Below, piece by piece: positions 9,112 through 16,974 of a stretch of 64,000 bases of DNA. The notes below the pieces were generated by a model, which saw nothing but the letters and a program-made list of their open reading frames with translations, ran no database searches and had not been told where the DNA came from. A program made the translations under genes and the position numbers. Source of the DNA: Cedecea lapagei. GTDB taxonomy: Bacteria > Pseudomonadota > Gammaproteobacteria > Enterobacterales > Enterobacteriaceae. Position 1 is the stretch's first letter, and every line of letters begins with the position of its first letter. The stretch lies in contig NZ_LR134201.1 in assembly GCF_900635955.1 (NCBI RefSeq), positions 3,906,001 through 3,970,000 on the forward strand, written 5' to 3'.

Positions 9112-10041
9112 TTATCCCAAAACTCGTGCGCCAGCCGTATCCAGACGGCAAATATGTACAAAACCTTCCTGGTTCTGCAAATAATGTTGGCTGAGCCAGT
9201 CAGCCACGCGCTGTGCGGTCTCTGTGTTATCGCACAGTGCAAATAAGGTCGGGCCGGAACCCGAGATCCCGCTAGCCAGCGCGCCTATATCCGCGACGGC
9301 TTTACGTGACTCATCAAACTTCGGCAGCAGTTTTGCCCGGTAAGGTTCAGCGATGACATCCCGCATCAGTTTTGCGGCAAGCGCAGGCTGGCGGGTATGG
9401 CAGGCATGAATAAAACCGGCCAGATGGCGACCGTGGCTGATGCAGTCCTGGCGGCGATACTGGGCAGGCAGAATCGCGCGCGCTTCTGCGGTCGAAACCT
9501 TAATGCCCGGGTATGCCAGCACCCAAAGCCACTCATCAAAGCCTGGCACCTGCTGGCTGATGATGCCGCTTTCTTCGATCATCAGCTGCATGCCGCCGAG
9601 GAAACAAGGCGCAACGTTGTCGTAATGAACGCTGCCCGAAATGCGCCCTTCCAGTTCGCCCATCAGCGCCAGCAGGCGAGTATCGCTCAGAGGCTTACCG
9701 CAAAATTCGTTCATCGCCATCAGGCCGGCCACCACCGAACAGGCGCTGGAACCCAGCCCAGAACCGATAGGCATGTTTTTCTCAAGCGTCATTGCCACGG
9801 GGATGCTCTTGCCAATCTCCTGGCAGAAGCGCTCCCAGCACTGATAAACAATGTTCTCGCGCGGTTCGTCCGGCAGCTTACTGGCGAAACGCCCAAGGTT
9901 GGTCAGGCTGAAGCTGTCTGCCGCCTCAACCGTGACATAATCTCCGAGATGTGAACCATCAACGGGCGAGACTGCCGCACCCAAAACGTCGAATCCCACG
10001 CTCATGTTGGCGCTGGAAGCCGGGGCATATACTTTAACCAT
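9112..10041 (-). CDS. thrB: Homoserine kinase
   Basis: GHMP-family kinase that phosphorylates homoserine. The 309-residue protein carries the ATP-binding motif PIGSGLGSSACSVVAG (about residues 90-105) and the C-terminal GISGSGPTLFAL loop. The start is only 1 bp after the thrA stop region, and thrC follows at once, the classic tight thr operon. Confidence 0.98.
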   Translation of the reverse strand: MVKVYAPASSANMSVGFDVLGAAVSPVDGSHLGDYVTVEAADSFSLTNLGRFASKLPDEPRENIVYQCWERFCQEIGKSIPVAMTLEKNMPIGSGLGSSACSVVAGLMAMNEFCGKPLSDTRLLALMGELEGRISGSVHYDNVAPCFLGGMQLMIEESGIISQQVPGFDEWLWVLAYPGIKVSTAEARAILPAQYRRQDCISHGRHLAGFIHACHTRQPALAAKLMRDVIAEPYRAKLLPKFDESRKAVADIGALASGISGSGPTLFALCDNTETAQRVADWLSQHYLQNQEGFVHICRLDTAGARVLG

Positions 10042-10042
10042 C

Positions 10043-12505
10043 TTAAACTCCTAACTTCCATGACAGGGTACGAAGCAGATCCGCGAAGACACCGGCGGCG
10101 GTCACATCGTTACCCGCGCCGTAGCCGCGCAGAACCAGCGGCAGCGGCTGATAATAATGGCTGTAGAAGGCCAGGGCATTTTCGCCGTTCTTCACCTTAA
10201 ACAGAGGGTCGTTGCCGTCTACGGCGTCGATTTTCACCTTGCAGCTGCCGTCTTCTTCAATGACGCCGACATAGCGAAGCACCTTTCCTTCATCCCTGGC
10301 CTTCCCCACCCGAGCAGAAAATTCATCATCCAACTGAGGAAGGCGTGCCATAAAAGACTCCACGTCTCCACTGGCATCAAAACCCTCCGGAAGCACAGAT
10401 TCAATAGCGATATCTGACAGCTCCAGTTCTCGGCCCGTCTCACGAGCCAGGATTAACAGCTTACGCGCAACGTCCATACCGGACAGATCGTCGCGGGGAT
10501 CCGGTTCGGTGTACCCCATTTCACGCGCGGTGCTGGTTGCCAGCGAGAAGCTCATCCCCTCGTCAAGCTTGCCAAAGATGTAAGAGAGCGACCCGGAAAG
10601 AATGCCGGAAAAACGCTGCAGCTCGTCACCTGCATTCAGCAGGTTTTGCAGGTTTTCAATCACCGGCAGGCCAGCGCCAACGTTAGTATCGTAGAGGAAC
10701 TTGCGGCGCGATTTCTCGGCGGCATTACGCATCTGGTGATAGTAATTCATGCTCGAGGTGTTGGCCTTTTTGTTTGGCGTCACCACGTGGAACCCTTCGC
10801 TCAGGAAGTCGGCGTATTGGTCAGCCAGGGCCTGGCTGGAGGTACAGTCAACAATCACCGGGTTCAGCAGATGATACTCTTTTACCAGACGGATCAGGCG
10901 GCCAAGGTTGAACGGCTCTTTCGCCTGCTCCAGCGCCTGCTGCCAGTTTTCGAGATCCAGGCCATGCACGTTAGTCAGCAGGGCCTTAGAGTTCGCCACG
11001 CCGCAGACGCGCAGGTCGATATGCTTCTCCTTCAGCCATGCCTGCTGGCGCTTAACCTGCTCCAGCAAAGCCGCGCCCACGCCGCCTACGCCGACCAGAA
11101 ACAGCTCGATAACCTGGTCTGTGTTAAACAGCATCTGGTGGGTCACGCGCACGCCGGTCACGGCATCGTCGTTGTTCACCACAACGGAGATGGAACGTTC
11201 AGAAGAGCCCTGGGCGATAGCGATAATATTGATGTTTGCGCGAGCCAGCGCGGCAAAGAACTTAGCGGAAATACCGCGCAGCGTCTTCATGCCATCACCA
11301 ACCACGGAGATAACCGCCAGGCGCTCGGTCACCGCCAGCGGCTCCAGAAGCTCCTCTTTCAGCTCGAGATAGAATTCATCTTCCATCGCCTTACGGGCTC
11401 GGCCACAGTCAGCCTGAGGTACGCAGAAGCTGATGCTGTACTCAGAGGAGGACTGGGTAATCAGCACGACGGAGATCCCGGCACGGGACATCGCGGCAAA
11501 CACGCGCGCGGCCATGCCGACCATGCCCTTCATTCCCGGGCCGGAGACGCTGAACATCGCCATATTATTCAGGTTGGTGATGCCCTTAACCGGCAGCCCC
11601 TCGTCATCGCTCTTATCGCCAATAAGCGTGCCTGGCGCCTGCGGATTTCCGGTATTTTTGATCAGACAAGGGATCTGGAACTGGGCAATCGGGGTGATGG
11701 TGCGAGGGTGAAGAACTTTGGCGCCGAAGTAGGAAAGCTCCATCGCTTCCTGGTAAGACATCGACTTCAGCAGCCGGGCGTCTGGTACCTGCCGCGGGTC
11801 ACAGGTATAAACGCCGTCGACGTCAGTCCAGATCTCACAACAATCGGCTCGCAGGCAGGCGGCCAGCACGGCGGCCGAATAGTCGGAGCCGTTACGGCCA
11901 AGCACCACCAGCTCACCTTTATCGTTTCCGGCAGTAAATCCGGCCATCAGGATCATATGATCTTCAGGAATGCGGCTGGCTGCGATACGGCGGGTAGATT
12001 CTGCAATATCCACGCTCGAGTCCAGATAGTGGCCGACGGCCAGCAGCTTCTCAACGGGATCGATAACGGTGACCTGGTAGCCGCGGGCCTGCAGCACGCC
12101 AGACATAATGGCGATGGAGAGTTTTTCGCCCCGGCAAATGATCGCCGCGTTGATGCTGTCCGGGCACTGCCCCAGCAGGCTGATGCCGTGCAGAACGTGC
12201 TTAAGCTGGGCAAACTCTTGATTGACCACGGCCTTCAGCTCGGCCAGCGGAAAACCCGGCTGCGCCTCTGCCAGGCCGTTCAGCAGTTCGGCAAAAATGC
12301 GCTCTGCGTCGCTGATATTCGGCACAGCGTCCTGACCACCGATAGTCTTCTCTATCATCGCCACCAGGTGATTAGTAATTTTTGCCGGAGCAGACAGCAC
12401 GGTCGCCACCTGCCCCTGTTTGGCATTACTTTCCAGGATATCGGCAACGCGGAGAAAACGTTCCGCATTTGCCACCGAAGTACCGCCGAATTTCAACACT
12501 CGCAT
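10043..12505 (-). CDS. thrA: Bifunctional aspartokinase I / homoserine dehydrogenase I
   Basis: First and third steps from aspartate to homoserine, inhibited by threonine. The 820 residues match E. coli ThrA exactly in length: aspartokinase at the N-terminus (MRVLKFGGTSVANAERF), central ACT repeats (near MFSVSGPGMKGMVGMAARVF and AVISVVGDGM) and homoserine dehydrogenase in the C-terminal half (LFLVGVGGVG NAD-binding loop near residue 470). A 14-codon upstream extension is open but would run back into the attenuator, so the MRVLK start is preferred. Expression is set by the thrL attenuator. Confidence 0.98.
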   Translation of the reverse strand: MRVLKFGGTSVANAERFLRVADILESNAKQGQVATVLSAPAKITNHLVAMIEKTIGGQDAVPNISDAERIFAELLNGLAEAQPGFPLAELKAVVNQEFAQLKHVLHGISLLGQCPDSINAAIICRGEKLSIAIMSGVLQARGYQVTVIDPVEKLLAVGHYLDSSVDIAESTRRIAASRIPEDHMILMAGFTAGNDKGELVVLGRNGSDYSAAVLAACLRADCCEIWTDVDGVYTCDPRQVPDARLLKSMSYQEAMELSYFGAKVLHPRTITPIAQFQIPCLIKNTGNPQAPGTLIGDKSDDEGLPVKGITNLNNMAMFSVSGPGMKGMVGMAARVFAAMSRAGISVVLITQSSSEYSISFCVPQADCGRARKAMEDEFYLELKEELLEPLAVTERLAVISVVGDGMKTLRGISAKFFAALARANINIIAIAQGSSERSISVVVNNDDAVTGVRVTHQMLFNTDQVIELFLVGVGGVGAALLEQVKRQQAWLKEKHIDLRVCGVANSKALLTNVHGLDLENWQQALEQAKEPFNLGRLIRLVKEYHLLNPVIVDCTSSQALADQYADFLSEGFHVVTPNKKANTSSMNYYHQMRNAAEKSRRKFLYDTNVGAGLPVIENLQNLLNAGDELQRFSGILSGSLSYIFGKLDEGMSFSLATSTAREMGYTEPDPRDDLSGMDVARKLLILARETGRELELSDIAIESVLPEGFDASGDVESFMARLPQLDDEFSARVGKARDEGKVLRYVGVIEEDGSCKVKIDAVDGNDPLFKVKNGENALAFYSHYYQPLPLVLRGYGAGNDVTAAGVFADLLRTLSWKLGV

Positions 12506-12531
12506 TGTTGTGACCCCTTGATTTTTTCCCG

Positions 12532-12568
12532 AAAAAAAAGCCCGCACTGTTCAGGTGCGGGCTTTTTT
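12532..12568 (-). terminator. thr operon attenuator (intrinsic terminator)
   Basis: GCCCGCAC (12540-12547) pairs with GTGCGGGC (12555-12562) around a 7-base loop. On the minus strand the stem is followed by eight Ts (complement of 12532-12539), just before thrA. A competing segment, GGTGCGGGCTGA, lies at the end of the leader ORF, so a ribosome stalled in thrL can disrupt the terminator. This is the standard Thr/Ile attenuation layout. Confidence 0.93.
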
Positions 12569-12586
12569 CATTTTTACCTGTATGCG

Positions 12587-12655
12587 TCAGCCCGCACCGT
12601 TACCTGTGGTAATGGTGGTTGTGATAATTGTGGTAATCAGGCTGAAGCGGAACAT
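12587..12655 (-). CDS. thrL: thr operon leader peptide ThrL
   Basis: A 22-codon leader ORF that starts MFRFSL, runs through seven Thr and four Ile codons (ITTIITTTITT) and ends GNGAG then TGA. Stalling at scarce Thr-tRNA or Ile-tRNA would keep the attenuator from forming. The bases just before the ATG (ACACAACATCC) and the last codons equal those of E. coli thrL. The first codons differ: E. coli begins MKRIS, here MFRFSL. The dense run of regulatory codons and the position 150 bp before thrA make the call secure. Confidence 0.95.
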   Translation of the reverse strand: MFRFSLITTIITTTITTGNGAG

Positions 12656-12690
12656 GGATGTTGTGTGCTCTAAATTTGTATTAGCTCTAT

Positions 12691-12719
12691 TGGTTAAAGC
12701 AATCCCTTGATCAAGTCAA
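12691..12719 (-). promoter_or_regulatory. Probable thr operon promoter
   Basis: On the minus strand TTGACT (12719-12714) is followed at the right distance by TTAACC/TAACCA, about 40-60 bp before thrL. E. coli thrL uses the same TTGACT and the same CTTTAACCAATA stretch. The -10 hexamer is only a fair match. Confidence 0.65.
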
Positions 12720-12852
12720 TTTTTTTTAGTTCTGTCACAAAAAATCAGCTTGCTCAGTCGCGCTGGTAAACCCACCAATAATGGGGGTAAAAGCGCGATG
12801 CGTCGGCATTAAAACAGGTATAAATCTCATAAAAATTTAATTTATTAAAATT

Positions 12853-13539
12853 TTATTCCGGTAACTTTTTTTCGATATCATGCAGCAAACGATGCAGCAT
12901 GGCGGTATCTCTCTGCTCAAGCAGCCCGAGACGCTGCTGCACCCAGTCGACCATTTTTTGGTCGCCGGCAACGTCAAGACGCTCTAAAAGCGCGGCAATG
13001 CGCAAACGCAAAGCGTTCAATTGTTGACCATCACCCTCCACATTTCCCACCGGCGGTAGCTGCATCAGGGCTGAAAGCTGGTAGCAATAGACCATCACGG
13101 CCTGGCCCAGATTGAGGGAAGGATAATCCGCCGCCATCGGCACGCCGGTTAACACATCCGCCAGCGCCAGCTCTTCGTTAGTCAGCCCGGAATCTTCACG
13201 ACCAAAGACCAGCGCCGCGCAGCCTACCCACTGACGTTTCTCTTCAAGCAGCGGCACCAGCTGCTGTGGCGTAGCGTAGTAGTGAAATTTTGCCCGGCTG
13301 CGAGCGGTGGTCGCTATGGAGAAATCGACGTCGCTAAGGGCTTCGCCAAGAGTGTCGAAGTGGCGTACGCCGTCAAGAATATCGCCCGCCCCATGGGCTA
13401 CCCAGCGCGCGGCGGGCTGGAGATGCGCATCGCTGGCGACAATACGAAGCTCGTTAAACCCCATCGTTTTCATGGCCCGGGCAGCCGCCCCGACGTTCTC
13501 AGCTCTGGCCGGTGAAACCAGGATAATTGGCAAACGCAT
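12853..13539 (-). CDS. yjtD: YjtD (LasT), SpoU/TrmH-type RNA methyltransferase
   Basis: Predicted SPOUT-class tRNA/rRNA methyltransferase of 228 residues, the E. coli YjtD length. It has the family N-terminus (ILVSPARAENVGAAARAMKTMGF) and the knotted SAM-binding motifs LVFGREDSGLTNEEL (about residues 110-125) and YPSLNLGQAVMVYCYQL (about 140-156). These are shared with TrmJ, which methylates position 32 of tRNAs, but the target of YjtD itself is not established. It sits between thrL and arcA, as in E. coli. Confidence 0.9.
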   Translation of the reverse strand: MRLPIILVSPARAENVGAAARAMKTMGFNELRIVASDAHLQPAARWVAHGAGDILDGVRHFDTLGEALSDVDFSIATTARSRAKFHYYATPQQLVPLLEEKRQWVGCAALVFGREDSGLTNEELALADVLTGVPMAADYPSLNLGQAVMVYCYQLSALMQLPPVGNVEGDGQQLNALRLRIAALLERLDVAGDQKMVDWVQQRLGLLEQRDTAMLHRLLHDIEKKLPE

Positions 13540-13941
13540 TGAAACTCTCTTCTAAAATTCGTGAAAACGTGCGAAGTGATGCACAATTTTTGATAATACG
13601 CATCGCAAATTTACTTATTTGCAACATATATCATTGTTTCGGCACTCGCGATACGTATAACTTAAACTCATGCTTTAACATGATTATATGGCATGAAAGC
13701 GTTATAAACACGCCATATATCCACTTGTTTAGCATGGTTTATTTCTCAACAAGAGGCAAAGCGCCGCGAATCAGATTCAACATACTTTTTGTAACGCTTT
13801 ACGAGCTTGATTATTAAAAAGTTGTGACAAAAGCTAGCATTGAGCTACGATGATTTAATGAAACTGTTAACGTGCTACAATTGAAATTGATATATGTCAA
13901 CGAAGCGTAGTTTTATCAGGTGTCTAAGCAGCAGTAGCCTG
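13540..13941. other. AT-rich spacer between yjtD and yjjY/arcA
   Basis: About 400 bp clearly richer in A and T than the flanking genes. It probably holds the yjtD promoter and distal arcA control sites. I see no convincing gene; a 96-codon plus-strand frame (13527-13817) has no recognisable family and overlaps the yjtD start. Confidence 0.6.
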
Positions 13942-14082
13942 TTATGTTGCTGTTAAAATGGTTAGGATAACAGCCGTTTTTGACACCGTCGGGTCCAAAG
14001 GGAAAGTACCCACGACCAAGCTAATGATGTTGTTGACGTTGATGGAAAGTGCATCAAGAACGCAATTACGTACTTTAGTCAT
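13942..14082 (-). CDS. yjjY: Small conserved protein YjjY, antisense to the arcA leader
   Basis: A 46-codon ORF on the strand opposite arcA. It starts MTKVRNCVLDALS at 14082 and ends ILTILTAT before TAA at 13942. As I recall E. coli YjjY, the length is the same and nearly all residues agree, including the central NNIISLVVGTFP. Function is unknown. The ORF begins about 100 bp from the arcA start and lies wholly within the arcA upstream region, so part of the conservation could come from arcA leader or promoter constraints. Confidence 0.75.
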   Translation of the reverse strand: MTKVRNCVLDALSINVNNIISLVVGTFPLDPTVSKTAVILTILTAT

Positions 14083-14178
14083 GTTAAGCCCGGCATGTTA
14101 ATTTATGGCATGTAACAGGCAGGTCAGGGACTTTTGTACTTCCTGTTTCGATTTAGTTGGCAATTTTAGGTAGCAAAC

Positions 14179-14895
14179 ATGCAGACCCCGCACATTCTTA
14201 TCGTCGAAGACGAATTAGTAACACGCAACACGCTAAAAAGTATTTTTGAAGCGGAAGGCTATGATGTTTTTGAAGCGACCGATGGCGCAGAGATGCATCA
14301 AATCCTTGCCGATAATGACATCAACCTCGTCATTATGGACATCAACCTGCCGGGTAAAAATGGCCTGCTACTGGCGCGCGAGCTGCGCGAGCAAGCCAAT
14401 GTGGCGCTGATGTTCCTGACGGGCCGTGATAACGAAGTGGACAAGATCCTCGGTCTTGAAATCGGCGCTGATGACTACATCACCAAGCCCTTCAACCCGC
14501 GTGAATTGACCATTCGTGCACGCAACCTGCTGTCCCGTACGATGAATTTAGGTGCCATCAGCGAAGAGCGTCGCTCCGTTGAGAGCTACAAATTCAACGG
14601 CTGGGAGCTGGACATCAACAGCCGCTCTCTGGTCAGCCCGAACGGTGAGCAGTATAAGCTGCCGCGCAGTGAATTCCGCGCCATGCTGCACTTCTGTGAA
14701 AATCCAGGCAAAATTCAGTCTCGTGCTGAACTACTGAAGAAAATGACCGGCCGCGAGCTGAAGCCGCATGACCGCACCGTCGATGTCACCATCCGCCGCA
14801 TTCGTAAACACTTCGAATCCACGCCGGATACCCCGGAAATCATCGCCACCATCCACGGCGAAGGTTACCGTTTCTGCGGCGATCTGCAGGAATAA
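14179..14895 (+). CDS. arcA: Response regulator ArcA
   Basis: OmpR-family response regulator that, with the sensor ArcB, represses aerobic metabolism genes when oxygen is low. The 238 residues contain a receiver domain (residues 1-120; phospho-acceptor Asp54 in LVIMDINLPGKNG, conserved Lys in YITKPFNPREL) and a C-terminal winged-helix DNA-binding domain (RTVDVTIRRIRKHFE, GEGYRFCGDL). It has a long upstream region and ends in a strong terminator. Confidence 0.98.
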   Translation: MQTPHILIVEDELVTRNTLKSIFEAEGYDVFEATDGAEMHQILADNDINLVIMDINLPGKNGLLLARELREQANVALMFLTGRDNEVDKILGLEIGADDYITKPFNPRELTIRARNLLSRTMNLGAISEERRSVESYKFNGWELDINSRSLVSPNGEQYKLPRSEFRAMLHFCENPGKIQSRAELLKKMTGRELKPHDRTVDVTIRRIRKHFESTPDTPEIIATIHGEGYRFCGDLQE

Positions 14896-14910
14896 GCAAG
14901 AAAGATAACG

Positions 14911-14942
14911 AAAAGGGCTGACCTGGGTCAGCCCTTTTTTTA
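14911..14942. terminator. arcA terminator
   Basis: AAAGGGCTGAC and GTCAGCCCTTT form an 11-bp stem followed by a T run. The A run on the other side lets it also end the convergent accessory operon. Confidence 0.9.
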
Positions 14943-14952
14943 TGCCTGCTGC

Positions 14953-16974
14953 TTAGCGAGAAATACGTTCGTTCCAGTCGCGGGTAAAGACCGTCTCCCC
15001 GTTGTGCTGAACCGTCATCTTTCCGCTGACGATAAAATGCGTCAGGTCGCTGCGCATCTCCAGCACAATATCCGTATCCGTCCACCAGCCTTCTCGCCCG
15101 ATTTTCATGTTCTGAGTCAGCAGGTAGTGCGCTGAAAGCGGATCGGCATTCTGCACGGTCAGCTGGCGCCGGAGGCTATGATCGACGGTCGTATCGATAT
15201 CATCGAAGCGATACACGCCCTCACCAAAGACCCCGCCAACGCCCTGGGTAATGCTCTGCCAGCTATCGTTCACCACGTCATAACGCAGCTCGCGATCGAC
15301 GCGTCCCGGAGAAAGGATCGTAACAGGCGTATTGGCGGCGGTTTCCGGATGAGGATCAGGCCCCGCAATCGGCTTAACTTCACGACAAACCGGCAGCTGC
15401 AGCTGCGCGCCTGCCAGATCAACGCTGAGCGTTGCGTGTTCGGCCATCGGCCAGACCATCGGCCAGAACGTGGTCGCCAGAGAGACTCGAAGCCGGTGTC
15501 CGGCGGCAAAGCGCCAGGCGATGCCGTCCAGCTGTACGGTGACGCGGACTTTCTCGCCGGGAACAAGTTTGACGTTCTGCTCCTGCCCCTGCAGGTGATT
15601 AAGGTTCACCCAGCCATGGCTGACGCGAGTCGATGCCCCGTCAGGCGCGACGTCCGATAGCCGGACATAGAGCATTGCCGCAGGTTTATCGCTGGAAAGC
15701 GTGACCTCAAACTGTGGGAAGCCATAAATAGCCAGGCTCTCGTCCAGAGGTGCGCTGTCAAAGCTTTCGGCAACCCCGTCATCCATCCGCTGATCGCCCG
15801 GACTTTCCCCCAGCACGCCGGCCCCCATCCACTCCCCGGCAAACAGCCCATGGTTCTGCACGCTACGGATATTCTGCTGATATTCCTCAGCTAATGGCGT
15901 TGTCATCAGCCTGCCAGGCTGCAAATGCCAGCGCTGAGGGGCGGTCACCGCATCCGTATCATCCTCAATGGCAATCCACTCCCCAAAGGCCTGCGGACGC
16001 TGCGAGTCAGGGCGCTGGCTGTCGTTGAGCCACGCCTGCACTCGCGGGCCATCGAGAACGTCGTTATCGACCTGCTTCAGCCAGCGATCCCACCAACTCA
16101 CCGCCTCCTGCAGAAAACCGATAGCCGGTGCAGGCGAGCCGTCCTGCGGATAGATATGCGCCCATGGGCCGAGAATAGCCTTGCGCGGTACATCAAGATT
16201 GTCCATCAGGCGGAAGACCGCGTTGCTGTAGGAATCCGCCCAGCCGCCCACCGCCATCACCGGGCAGGTAATCGCCTGCCAGTCCTCACCGACCGAGCCG
16301 TGCTTCCAGTAGGCATCTTTCAGGGGATGCTCCATCCACAGCGCCGGGAAGAAAGGCATATTTTCAAGGCGATGAAGCCAGGCCTGATACCAGCCCTCCC
16401 CGACCAGCTCCGGATCCTGCGGACGGCTTTGATAGGCCAGCATAATCCCGCCCCACCACAGGTTATCGTTAAGCAGGCAGCCGCCTTTATAATGGATATC
16501 GTCGTTATAGCGGTCATCCGTCGAGCAAACCGTGATGATGGCTTTCAGCGCCGGAGGGCGACGAGCCGCCAGCTGCAGGCAGTTAAACCCACCCCAGGAT
16601 TTCCCCATCATGCCCACGGCACCGTTGCACCAGCCCTGACGGCTGATCCAGTCGATCACTTCCAGCGCATCTTCCTGCTCCTGCAGCAGATATTCATCGG
16701 CCATCAGCCCGTCAGAGTCGCCGCTTCCGCGCATGTCCACACGCAGCACCGCATAGCCATTGCCGGCGAAATAGCCGTGCATCGGCTCATCACGGGTACG
16801 CGTGCCGTCGCGCTTACGGTAGGGAATGTACTCAAGAATAGCGGGTACCGGCTGCTGTGAAGCCGACAGCGGCAGCCACATACGCGCGGCCAGACGCGTC
16901 CCGTCTTTCAGAACGATCCACAGATGTTCCGTCACGCTCACGCTGTGGGGAAATTGCGTTATAAGAGTTTTCAT
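14953..16974 (-). CDS. CocE/NonD-type serine hydrolase (peptidase S15 fold)
   Basis: Alpha/beta hydrolase of 673 residues in the X-Pro dipeptidyl-peptidase/cocaine esterase family. The nucleophile is Ser126 in GKSWGGF. Asp247 (GGWADSYS) and His273 (GPWAHIY) complete the probable triad. The C-terminal part (about 420-673) is the beta-rich CocE/NonD domain. There is no signal peptide, so it should act in the cytoplasm. The start overlaps the ATPase stop by 4 bp (ATGA), so it is the last gene of the ABC transporter operon and probably cleaves the imported compound, a peptide, ester or amide. The actual substrate is unknown. Confidence 0.85.
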   Translation of the reverse strand: MKTLITQFPHSVSVTEHLWIVLKDGTRLAARMWLPLSASQQPVPAILEYIPYRKRDGTRTRDEPMHGYFAGNGYAVLRVDMRGSGDSDGLMADEYLLQEQEDALEVIDWISRQGWCNGAVGMMGKSWGGFNCLQLAARRPPALKAIITVCSTDDRYNDDIHYKGGCLLNDNLWWGGIMLAYQSRPQDPELVGEGWYQAWLHRLENMPFFPALWMEHPLKDAYWKHGSVGEDWQAITCPVMAVGGWADSYSNAVFRLMDNLDVPRKAILGPWAHIYPQDGSPAPAIGFLQEAVSWWDRWLKQVDNDVLDGPRVQAWLNDSQRPDSQRPQAFGEWIAIEDDTDAVTAPQRWHLQPGRLMTTPLAEEYQQNIRSVQNHGLFAGEWMGAGVLGESPGDQRMDDGVAESFDSAPLDESLAIYGFPQFEVTLSSDKPAAMLYVRLSDVAPDGASTRVSHGWVNLNHLQGQEQNVKLVPGEKVRVTVQLDGIAWRFAAGHRLRVSLATTFWPMVWPMAEHATLSVDLAGAQLQLPVCREVKPIAGPDPHPETAANTPVTILSPGRVDRELRYDVVNDSWQSITQGVGGVFGEGVYRFDDIDTTVDHSLRRQLTVQNADPLSAHYLLTQNMKIGREGWWTDTDIVLEMRSDLTHFIVSGKMTVQHNGETVFTRDWNERISR

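Noticed and set aside
10646..12673. A 675-codon open frame on the plus strand
   Set aside because: It lies antisense to thrA and thrL, follows the codon-position pattern of thrA and has no recognisable domain. It is a shadow of a GC-rich gene.
13527..13817. A 96-codon plus-strand frame between yjtD and arcA
   Set aside because: It overlaps the yjtD start on the other strand, lies in AT-rich DNA and has no recognisable family or good ribosome site.
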